From Verrucomicrobiales bacterium (lineage in GTDB: Bacteria; Verrucomicrobiota; Verrucomicrobiia; Limisphaerales; UBA1100): a DNA stretch of 13,977 bases. Below, piece after piece: positions 1-6,503 of the stretch (its first letter is position 1; the number at the start of each line of letters is the position of its first letter). The stretch covers positions 1 to 13,977 of the forward strand of contig WTHG01000036.1 of assembly GCA_011523245.1 (NCBI GenBank), given 5' to 3'. The translations under genes were made by a program, and so were the position numbers. The notes below the pieces were generated by a model. It was given only the letters and a program-made list of their open reading frames with translations, was not told the DNA's origin and ran no database searches.

Positions 1-951
1 GCCACCGTGGCTCGCCGCTATCGCAAGCCAGCGCTGGCCTCGCTCAAGGCAGCCGGCTTTGAACCGATCTTCATTTCTCAACCGGCCGGCGAACAGGCTA
101 AGACCTTGCAGAATGTGCAGGCCTGTTACGATCTACTGGCCAAACACCGGCTGGAGCGCGGTTCGTTTGTGGTCGCTTTGGGCGGAGGCGTGGTCGGCGA
201 TCTCGGCGGCTTCGTGGCGGCCACCTATTTGCGTGGGATTGATTTTGTACAAGTGCCCACCACGTTGCTGGCGCAGGTGGATAGCTCGGTGGGCGGCAAG
301 GTGGGCGTGAATCTCCCGGCGGGGAAGAATCTTGTCGGCGCGTTTTACCAACCCAAGCTGGTGTTGTGCGATCTGGACACGCTCGGCACGTTGCCCGCGC
401 GCGAGTTCCGCGCCGGCCTAGCGGAGGTGATCAAGTACGGCATTATTTATGATGCCAAACTGTTCCTCAGATTGGAGCGCGATTTGCCTAAGCTGTTGGC
501 GCAAGATCCGGCCACGCTCAGCGCGGTGATTGCCCGATGCTGTCAGATCAAGGCTGAGGTGGTGGGGCAGGATGAAAAAGAATCCGGCCTGCGCGCGATC
601 CTCAACTTCGGCCACACCATCGGACACGGTCTGGAAGCGATTTCGCAGTACGGGAAATATTTGCACGGCGAAGCCATCAGCATCGGCCAAGTGGCGGCGG
701 CCAAGATTTCCAGTGAATTGACCGGCCTACCGGCCGCGGACGTGGACCGGATTGCCGCCATTTTTGCGGCGACCGGTCTGCCGACCGAGGTAAAACTCAA
801 CGCCACCCAAACCAAGCGCCTGTTTGCGGCGATGAAGTTGGACAAAAAAGTGAGCGGCGGCGAAATCAAATTTGTGCTCGCCGAATCCATCGGGCGAGTG
901 AAAATTGGCCAATCCGTGCCGGACGCCGCCGTGCGGCGCGCGCTCAAATAA
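1..951 (+). CDS. aroB: 3-dehydroquinate synthase, 5' end cut by the window
   Basis: AroB converts DAHP to 3-dehydroquinate in the cytoplasm, the second step of the shikimate pathway, using NAD and a divalent metal. Seen: the frame is open from base 1, and its first residues (ATVARRYRKPAL) match the internal 'NVAPLY' region of the family. The GTG at 7 is therefore an internal codon, and roughly 40 N-terminal residues lie outside the window. The NAD-binding glycine motif GGGVVGDLGG is followed by the substrate/metal region PTTLLAQVDSSVGGKVGVN. The expected metal ligands are the Glu of AEVIKYG, the first His of NFGHTIGHGLE and the His of HGEA. The C-terminus is complete, ending in TAA at 949-951. 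The next gene starts seven bases later on the same strand, so they are probably co-transcribed. Identification is secure. The true start cannot be seen. Confidence 0.97.
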   Translation, partial: ATVARRYRKPALASLKAAGFEPIFISQPAGEQAKTLQNVQACYDLLAKHRLERGSFVVALGGGVVGDLGGFVAATYLRGIDFVQVPTTLLAQVDSSVGGKVGVNLPAGKNLVGAFYQPKLVLCDLDTLGTLPAREFRAGLAEVIKYGIIYDAKLFLRLERDLPKLLAQDPATLSAVIARCCQIKAEVVGQDEKESGLRAILNFGHTIGHGLEAISQYGKYLHGEAISIGQVAAAKISSELTGLPAADVDRIAAIFAATGLPTEVKLNATQTKRLFAAMKLDKKVSGGEIKFVLAESIGRVKIGQSVPDAAVRRALK

Positions 952-958
952 TCCTAGC

Positions 959-1561
959 ATGGCCGTCAGCGAAACCATTGTCCGCGAATTTTTTGAGCTG
1001 CACGATTTTTTTGTGCGCCAAAACCGCAAACACATTGCGCCCAAGCGCGAGGATGATGAGATCGATTTTTACGTCCACAACCCCAACGGCCCAAGTGATG
1101 GCGGCGAGGTGCCCTTTGTGCTGGAGACGGCTCGCGACCTCGAGACGCTCACTCGTGCGGTGGTGGTAGTCAAGGCCTGGCATACGGAGGTGTTTACCCA
1201 GGCCGTACTGGCGCATGCGCCGGAGATGTTCCGCTTTGCGGGGCCGGAAACATTTGCCCGAGCGACGAATGCCTTTGGCGGCCCGGGACCGCTCACAAAA
1301 ATCCTTGTGATCCCCGCACTCCCCGCAGGCGGTGAGGCACGACAGCAGAGCATTGATCTGCTCCACAGTAAGGGGATCGATGCGGTGATTCCCTTTCGCA
1401 CGATGTTGTCCGATCTCATCGAGCACATTGAGGTGAACCGCAATTATCAGAAAAGCGACCTGCTGCAGGTGATCCGTATTTTGAAAAACTACGATCTCTT
1501 TGCGCCGCCGCAGCTAGAGCTCTTTGACTTGCCCAAGCCCAAGCGTAAAGCCAAGGTCTGA
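959..1561 (+). CDS. conserved-looking protein of unknown function, possible nuclease-like fold
   Basis: I do not recognise a named family for this 200-residue protein. The ATG at 959 is preferred because it follows the aroB stop by seven bases. Upstream in-frame starts would overlap aroB and add an unrelated low-quality leader. There is no signal peptide or membrane segment, so it is probably cytoplasmic. Seen: an N-terminal helix (VREFFELHDFFVRQNRKH), an acidic strand-like segment (DDEIDFYVHNP, about 32-42), a hydrophobic strand ending in a lysine (AVVVVKAWH, about 67-75), a Gly-rich turn, another hydrophobic strand (KILVIPALP) and a basic C-terminus (KPKRKAKV). The order helix, Asp strand, then strand ending in Lys resembles a restriction-endonuclease-like core, but the usual ExK is VVK here. 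That reading is a weak inference. Its place between aroB and the amidotransferase gene, with 5-7 base gaps, shows co-expression and not function. Confidence 0.8.
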   Translation: MAVSETIVREFFELHDFFVRQNRKHIAPKREDDEIDFYVHNPNGPSDGGEVPFVLETARDLETLTRAVVVVKAWHTEVFTQAVLAHAPEMFRFAGPETFARATNAFGGPGPLTKILVIPALPAGGEARQQSIDLLHSKGIDAVIPFRTMLSDLIEHIEVNRNYQKSDLLQVIRILKNYDLFAPPQLELFDLPKPKRKAKV

Positions 1562-1566
1562 CCGCC

Positions 1567-2133
1567 ATGCTCCTTGTCATCGACAACTACGATTCGTTTA
1601 CGTTTAACCTCGTGCAATATCTCGGCGAGGAAAACGTGACCATGCAGGTGCATCGTAACGACGAGATCACGCTCAAACAAGTGGAGGCACTGCAACCTGA
1701 GCGCATCCTCATCTCGCCCGGTCCCTGCACGCCGCGCGAGGCGGGATTGTCCAATGAGATCATCCAGACCTTTGGCCCGAAGCTGCCGTTGATGGGCGTC
1801 TGCCTCGGGCACCAGTGCATTGCGCATTCGTTCGGAGCTGAGGTGGTGGTGAACGACGTGATGATGCACGGCAAGACATCGCCGATCACCCATGACGGCA
1901 AAGATTTGTTCGAAGGCATCCCGAGTCCGTTTACCGCCACGCGCTATCATTCACTCGTGGTGAAACGCGACACGGTGCCGGATTGTTTAGAGATTACGTC
2001 CGAAACGGAGTCGGGCGAGATTATGGGCTTGCGACACAAGGAACACCCCATCTGGGGTGTGCAGTTCCATCCCGAAAGCATCCTGACCGATCATGGCCGG
2101 GTGCTGCTGCGGAATTTTTTAAAGCTGAGCTGA
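1567..2133 (+). CDS. trpG: glutamine amidotransferase subunit of anthranilate / aminodeoxychorismate synthase
   Basis: This class I glutamine amidotransferase releases ammonia from glutamine for a TrpE or PabB partner acting on chorismate, so it feeds tryptophan or folate synthesis. Seen: 188 residues, the normal length for a free-standing subunit. The N-terminal signature is LLVIDNYDSFTFNLVQYLG and the oxyanion region is ILISPGPCTP. The nucleophile is Cys79 in GVCLGHQ, and the other triad members are His168 and Glu170 in QFHPES. The ATG start is five bases after the preceding stop and there is no clear Shine-Dalgarno site. The link to aroB fits chorismate metabolism. No trpE or pabB partner is in the window, so trpG and pabA cannot be told apart, and one subunit may serve both enzymes. 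The TGA stop is immediately adjacent to the stop of the opposing gene. Confidence 0.95.
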   Translation: MLLVIDNYDSFTFNLVQYLGEENVTMQVHRNDEITLKQVEALQPERILISPGPCTPREAGLSNEIIQTFGPKLPLMGVCLGHQCIAHSFGAEVVVNDVMMHGKTSPITHDGKDLFEGIPSPFTATRYHSLVVKRDTVPDCLEITSETESGEIMGLRHKEHPIWGVQFHPESILTDHGRVLLRNFLKLS

Positions 2134-3096
2134 TTACTGCCGCGCGCGGGCGATGATGTCCGCGATCTTCACGGGCTTGCCTTCGAGCCGCTTACTTTCG
2201 TCAGCCGCCTCCATGAAGGCGAAAAGCTCAATGGTTTCCTCGGCGGGCACGGGCACCTTGCCGGTTTGAAACATCCGCACAGCCTCAACAACTAGGGGCG
2301 CGTAGCCGTCGTATTTACCGATCTCGCCCACGCCTTTGGTGCCCTTAGCCAGCCCGCCGTAGCCTTTACCTTCGCGGAAAATGCCGGTGCGGCCGCCTTT
2401 CCATTTTCCAATGACTTCGATTTTGCCGTCGGCCGTGGTGCGGCGTTGCACTGTCTCGCAGCCCGTGCCCATCACGGTGAAAAGTGATTCGCAGCCGTGC
2501 ACACCGTACCAAAAGAGATCCGGATGACGCACCTCGATGGACGCGGGGCTAAACGTTTCTGCGTGTATGATCTTGCCCAATGCTCCGGCCCGCGCGGCCT
2601 GTGTGGCGCTACCATACCGTAGCGAAGAAGAGCTGAAGACAGGTACGCCCTTTTTCTTGGCGTAATCAAAAATGAACAGCACATCCGCGAGCGAGCCGGC
2701 CATCGGTTTATCGATGTACAATGGCAGTCCGGCATCGATTACCGGGATGGCTTGCCTTACCTTGGGTCGGCCATCGACGCTCTCAAGCATGATGGCATCC
2801 ACGTTTTTGCAGAGCTCGGCGATTGTCGGGTAGAGCTTCACGCCGTATCGCTGGGTGAGTGTGTCGGTAAACTTATCAATGCGCCCGGAGCTGGAGGGGA
2901 TATCATGACTGCCGCCGCGAAAGGCCGCAGTGACTCGGGCCTTCGCCAGTGGCCCCTCGGCCTTGGGATCGTTGATGATCTTGGTGAAGGCGGTAACGTG
3001 GGAAGTATCCAGCCCGATCAGGCCAATACGGATTTCCTGGGCGTCGGCCAATACCACCAAGGCAAACGTGAGGACGGAGGAAAGCAGGCGTGTCAT
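2134..3096 (-). CDS. secreted Gfo/Idh/MocA-family oxidoreductase
   Basis: This 320-residue protein belongs to the Gfo/Idh/MocA family, which mostly oxidises or reduces sugars and inositols with NAD(P). Seen: a Sec-type signal peptide (MTRLLSSVLTFALVVLADA, likely cleavage near residue 19; no twin arginine), then the Rossmann start EIRIGLIGLDTSH. The dinucleotide loop is degenerate, since the third glycine of the usual GxGxxG is missing. DKP at 129-131 stands where most members have EKP. His200 in WYGVHGCESLF is a candidate active-site residue. The C-terminal half carries glycine-rich strands, then helices. It is the last gene of the minus-strand group, 50 bases after the DUF1232-like gene. Secreted family members are common in PVC genomes and often sit with glycan catabolism genes. 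The substrate cannot be assigned. Confidence 0.88.
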   Translation of the reverse strand: MTRLLSSVLTFALVVLADAQEIRIGLIGLDTSHVTAFTKIINDPKAEGPLAKARVTAAFRGGSHDIPSSSGRIDKFTDTLTQRYGVKLYPTIAELCKNVDAIMLESVDGRPKVRQAIPVIDAGLPLYIDKPMAGSLADVLFIFDYAKKKGVPVFSSSSLRYGSATQAARAGALGKIIHAETFSPASIEVRHPDLFWYGVHGCESLFTVMGTGCETVQRRTTADGKIEVIGKWKGGRTGIFREGKGYGGLAKGTKGVGEIGKYDGYAPLVVEAVRMFQTGKVPVPAEETIELFAFMEAADESKRLEGKPVKIADIIARARQ

Positions 3097-3146
3097 GCCT
3101 CAAGGCTAACGCCACGGGGGGCGTTGTAAACGGGAAAACGAGGCGA

Positions 3147-3551
3147 TTAGGCCTCGGTGGTGACTTCGGCAAAGTCGAGGCCGTGGCGTTTGCAGTATTC
3201 GCTGAGGGCCTTTTCGTTTTCGATTAACACCGTACGCACCACGGCGGATTCATCGGCAAAACCGATATCGGCTACGTGATCAGGAATGAGGTGCGTTTGA
3301 TTATGCGCGTAGGCGAGGGCGAAGGAAGCTTCGGCAATCACGAAATAAGGAATTTCCTGATCGGCGCCCTCGGCGTAATCCTCGATCACATCGGCCAACA
3401 GCTCGAGTTGATCGACCAGATGCGGATACTTGGGTGCGTGAATCTCGGCGAACTCCAGCTTCAACTGCGGCAGCCGATGATGCACACCCTGCAAAATGGC
3501 AGGGGTGACTTTGGCGGCGTTGTGATGAACGAAGTCTGCGATCTCGGACAT
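3147..3551 (-). CDS. small DUF1232 (YkvA)-like protein
   Basis: This 134-residue protein has no signal peptide. The first 60 residues are mainly helical (VDQLELLADVIEDYAEG). The segment from about 78 to 110 (ALAYAHNQTHLIPDHVADIG, then FADESAVVRTVL) has the pattern of DUF1232/YkvA proteins, where an 'aYxxxPxDLIPD...iGxxDD' helix pair is typical. LIPD is at 88-91 and IGFADESAVV at 96-105. The second Asp of the usual DD is Glu-like here (ADES), and the hydrophobic helices are less membrane-like than in YkvA. The biochemical role of DUF1232 proteins is not established. It lies 50 bases downstream of the helicase gene on the same strand and 50 bases upstream of the Gfo/Idh gene, so it probably shares their transcript. 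The family link was made by eye from one motif. Confidence 0.72.
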   Translation of the reverse strand: MSEIADFVHHNAAKVTPAILQGVHHRLPQLKLEFAEIHAPKYPHLVDQLELLADVIEDYAEGADQEIPYFVIAEASFALAYAHNQTHLIPDHVADIGFADESAVVRTVLIENEKALSEYCKRHGLDFAEVTTEA

Positions 3552-3601
3552 GCGCCGAGTCTAGCAGGCGAAGCCGCAGAATCAAGCTCGGCGGCGGCTG
3601 A

Positions 3602-5728
3602 TCAGACTGTTTGTATCTCCATCTGCGGGAGCGAGTTGAGAAAATGCTCCCCGTATCGCTTGGTGAGCACGCGGTTATCCAGCACGGCCACAATGCCGCT
3701 GTCGTTGCCTGTCCGGATGAGGCGGCCGACGCCTTGGCGGAATTTCAAAATCGCCTCGGGCACGTTAAATTCCATAAACGCATTGCCGCCGCGGGCCTCG
3801 ATAGATTCCACGCGGGCCTCGATGAGCGGATGGTCCGGCACGGCAAAGGGCAGGCGCGTGATGATGACATTGCTGAGCGCATCGCCCGGCACATCCACGC
3901 CCTGCCAAAAACTATCGAGGCCGAACAGTACGGAGTCTGTATCGCGCTTGAACTCCTCCAGCATCGCCGCGCGCGGGGAGCCCGTGCCTTGCACCAGCGC
4001 GCGAATACCGAGGTCATCAAATACCGGCTCCAGCTCGGCGGCCACGTCGCGCATGAGTTTGCCGTTGGTGAATAGCACGAACGCTTTGCCGTGGGTCATG
4101 CGCACAAAATGCTCGATCCAATGCACGAGGGCATCACCGTATTCGTCATCGCGTGGATCGGGCATGCGACCGGCAATGTAGAGTTTCACTTGTTGTTGAT
4201 AATCAAAAGGCGACCCCAGCTGCGCGCGGCGGGCGGTCTCAGCGCCGACTTGTTTCAAGAAATATTCCAGGCCGGGACACAGCGCCTTTTGCTCAGGAGG
4301 TAGATCGCTGCGCTCGGGATCGGCAATGGCTAGCGTGGCGCTGGTGCAAACCACCGGCACGCCGCGGCCGAACAAGTGGTGCCGTAGAAATTCTGCCGTA
4401 TCGATCGGCGCGGCATTGAGTGCGAGGCTTTGACCCTGACGTCCTGTGCGTTCGACCCAATACACATGTTTTTCTGCCGATTGCCCGATAAACGTGGAAA
4501 CGGCTTCGCGGATTTCGCCAATACGCCGGTTGCACTCGATCAGTTCGGCGGTGGATTCCTCATCTTCACTAGCCTCGATCAGATCACCAAGCGATTCGCG
4601 CACGCGCTGGAGCGGCAGCGACACGGTGTCATCCACCAGCTCGGCCTCCCGAATACGCAGCTCACTCCAATCCCGTTGACGACGCGGCGATTTGTCGTGC
4701 GCGGCGTCGCAGGCGGATTCCACATCGCTAAACAACTTGTCGGCCTCGTCAATCGCATCGGCGACCTGCCGCACCATGGGGCCTTTGCGCAGGGTGGAGA
4801 GCAGGCCTTTTTCGGTGCGCGGATTCCACAAACGCTGCAGGTTGAAGCGAATCTGGCCGCTGGAGACGTGGAGACCAATGTGGCGAGAGGCCACACGATC
4901 GAGGTGCTGGGCTTCGTCGAAAATGGCAAAATCGTTGCGAAAGATTAGCCCTTCGCCGGGATCTTCATCCTCGTCCATATACCCGGCCAGACCGAGGGTG
5001 AGGTTGGAAAAAAATAGCGCATGATTGAGCACCAACACATCGGCGGACATAAACCGCCGTCGCGCTTTCTGAAAAAAACATTCGCCGTGCAACGAAGCCG
5101 ATTCACTGCCGCGGCCGCAAAACTTGGGCGAACACAAACCGCGTTCGGATGCCACCGCCTCCCACACCTTGGGATCGGGTTCCACATCGAAGTCGGACAG
5201 GCTCCCGTCGGTCGTTTCCTTAGCCCACGCCTCCACGCGTTTCAGCTCGGCAATTTCCGGCGAGGTAAACAGGCCATCGGCCTTTTGCAATGCGCGCGCC
5301 AGCCGCCGAGTGCACAGGTAATTGCCGCGGCCTTTGAGCAGGGTGTAGGAAAAATCCACCGGCAAAATACGCTGCAACATCGGTAAATCTTTTTCCGCCA
5401 ACTGCTCCTGTAGGTTGATGGTGTGTGTGCAAATGAGCGCCTTACGATGATGCGCTTGGCCAAACAGGATCGCGGGAATGAGGTAGGCGAGGCTCTTGCC
5501 CACGCCGGTGCCGGCCTCGACCACGCAGTTTTTGTCCGCCTCCAACGCGCGGATCACGCCGGTGGCCATGGCCTGCTGCGGTTGGCGGTATTCGAAATTG
5601 CTGGCCTGCGAGAGGAGTCCGTCCGGCCCGAAGAGCTCCTCCACCTGCGTCTCCAGACTGGGCACCTCGGGGTTGGCTCCGGATTCCGGATTGGAATCGG
5701 ATGGCTGATAGTCGGTGGACAGGATCAT
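3602..5728 (-). CDS. dinG: DinG/XPD-type ATP-dependent DNA helicase with Fe-S cluster
   Basis: DinG-type superfamily 2 helicases unwind DNA 5'-3', resolve R-loops and act in the SOS response. Seen in the 708-residue product: a Q-motif-like YRQPQQ at 47-52, Walker A GTGVGKS at 73-79, and Walker B/DEAH-type box FDEAQH at 270-275. Four cysteines (139, 199, 204 and 217) are arranged as in the Fe-S domain of DinG/XPD. There is also a motif III-like CTSAT and the C-terminal motif VI QGVGRLIR. The start at 5728 is chosen because its ATG overlaps the TGA of the upstream gene as ATGA. The frame continues upstream to 5806, but that would be antisense-free extra coding lying inside the neighbour. The overlap implies translational coupling with the hexapeptide-repeat gene. 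No LexA-type operator was recognised. The call is firm, and dinG is the closest name. Confidence 0.93.
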   Translation of the reverse strand: MILSTDYQPSDSNPESGANPEVPSLETQVEELFGPDGLLSQASNFEYRQPQQAMATGVIRALEADKNCVVEAGTGVGKSLAYLIPAILFGQAHHRKALICTHTINLQEQLAEKDLPMLQRILPVDFSYTLLKGRGNYLCTRRLARALQKADGLFTSPEIAELKRVEAWAKETTDGSLSDFDVEPDPKVWEAVASERGLCSPKFCGRGSESASLHGECFFQKARRRFMSADVLVLNHALFFSNLTLGLAGYMDEDEDPGEGLIFRNDFAIFDEAQHLDRVASRHIGLHVSSGQIRFNLQRLWNPRTEKGLLSTLRKGPMVRQVADAIDEADKLFSDVESACDAAHDKSPRRQRDWSELRIREAELVDDTVSLPLQRVRESLGDLIEASEDEESTAELIECNRRIGEIREAVSTFIGQSAEKHVYWVERTGRQGQSLALNAAPIDTAEFLRHHLFGRGVPVVCTSATLAIADPERSDLPPEQKALCPGLEYFLKQVGAETARRAQLGSPFDYQQQVKLYIAGRMPDPRDDEYGDALVHWIEHFVRMTHGKAFVLFTNGKLMRDVAAELEPVFDDLGIRALVQGTGSPRAAMLEEFKRDTDSVLFGLDSFWQGVDVPGDALSNVIITRLPFAVPDHPLIEARVESIEARGGNAFMEFNVPEAILKFRQGVGRLIRTGNDSGIVAVLDNRVLTKRYGEHFLNSLPQMEIQTV

Positions 5729-6408
5729 TGCGCCGCGTTGCGCTCCACGACTTCCTGCTGGGCGCGGTTTTTGACGATCCGGTTGGCAGGCAGGACGCCG
5801 CGCCAATTGGTGTTCGGGTACATCACGCTGTCACGGCCGATGATGCTGCCGGGATTGAGCACGCTGTTACAGCCGAGCTCCGCACGGTCGCCAATCAGGG
5901 CACCGAATTTGCGTAGGCCTGTGTCATGGGCGTCTTCGGCTTGGCCCACGGTCACATTGCCCGGCATTGATTTGAGATTGGAGAGCACCACGCCCGCGCC
6001 GAGATGCGCGCGATGCCCAAGGATAGAATCGCCCACGTAATTAAAATGCGGCACCTGGCAGTCGTTAAAGAGCAGGCTATTTTTCAACTCGCTCGAATTG
6101 CCAATCACACAGCCATCGCCCACGATTACATTGGCGCGCACATAAGCGCCGTGGCGGATTTGACAATTTTTCCCGATGATCGCTGGACCCTCAATGTACG
6201 CGCCGGGCTCCACCACGGTGCCTTCACCGAGAAATACATTGGCCCCGATCACCGCTTGAGGCGATACGGTGGCGTGATTGGCCGGTTGCAATTTGGCGGC
6301 GAGGTATTCGGCAAGGCGCGGCAAGGCCTCCCAAGCGGGTGCTTCGGCGTCAAACAACGCCGCGTGCTCCGTCTGGCTGAGGTCGAACAGGTCCGCCGCC
6401 GTGAACAT
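5725..6408 (-). CDS. left-handed beta-helix (hexapeptide repeat) transferase, GlmU C-domain-like
   Basis: This 227-residue protein is built mainly of hexapeptide repeats from about residue 46 to 200 (for example AVIGANVFLGEGTVVEPGAY, AIIGKNC, VIVGDGCVIGN), which form a left-handed beta-helix. A short helical N-terminal region precedes them. The segment HFNYVGDSILG at 121-131, followed by HLGAGVVLSN, matches the acetyltransferase active site of GlmU (HLTYLGDAEIG in E. coli), so His121 is a candidate catalytic base. The N-terminal nucleotidyltransferase domain of GlmU is absent. Likely roles are acyl transfer to a sugar nucleotide or sugar phosphate for envelope polymers. Database entries of this type are often labelled UDP-N-acetylglucosamine diphosphorylase, although the domain for that reaction is missing here. 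It is the first gene of the minus-strand group and overlaps the helicase start by four bases. Confidence 0.88.
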   Translation of the reverse strand: MFTAADLFDLSQTEHAALFDAEAPAWEALPRLAEYLAAKLQPANHATVSPQAVIGANVFLGEGTVVEPGAYIEGPAIIGKNCQIRHGAYVRANVIVGDGCVIGNSSELKNSLLFNDCQVPHFNYVGDSILGHRAHLGAGVVLSNLKSMPGNVTVGQAEDAHDTGLRKFGALIGDRAELGCNSVLNPGSIIGRDSVMYPNTNWRGVLPANRIVKNRAQQEVVERNAAQ

Positions 6409-6468
6409 GCCGCCAGCCTAGGCGATGGCTAGCAGGCGCGAAACGTTTTTCCGTTCACAACTGCAGCG

Positions 6469-6496
6469 TTGAAAAAACCCTGTTTTTGAGTATGCT
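6469..6496 (+). promoter_or_regulatory. candidate sigma-70-type promoter for the aldo/keto reductase operon
   Basis: The hexamer TTGAAA (6469-6474) is separated by 16 bases from TATGCT (6491-6496). These are 5/6 and 4/6 matches to TTGACA and TATAAT. The predicted transcription start, about 7 bases past the -10 box, falls at or next to the ATG at 6504, which would make a leaderless mRNA. The region lies between two divergent genes, where a promoter is required. This is a prediction from the sequence only. Confidence 0.35.
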
Positions 6497-6503
6497 CTCG
6501 GCG

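Noticed and set aside
3108..3125. Small hairpin AACGCC-N6-GGCGTT upstream of the Gfo/Idh gene, considered as a terminator
   Set aside because: The stem is only six pairs with no T-run on either strand, and it lies in the gap of an apparent operon.
3554..3595. GCCGAG...CTCGGC pairing between the helicase and DUF1232-like genes
   Set aside because: Six pairs with a loop of nearly 30 bases and no T-run. It is probably chance in GC-rich DNA.
3276..4181. Open frame of 301 codons on the plus strand across the helicase and DUF1232-like genes
   Set aside because: It spans two real genes on the other strand, has low-complexity Ser/Arg-rich translation and no motif.
5729..5806. Upstream extension of the helicase frame to 5806
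   Set aside because: The extension lies within the hexapeptide-repeat gene and has a low-complexity Arg/Pro-rich translation. The ATGA overlap at 5725-5728 gives a clear start.
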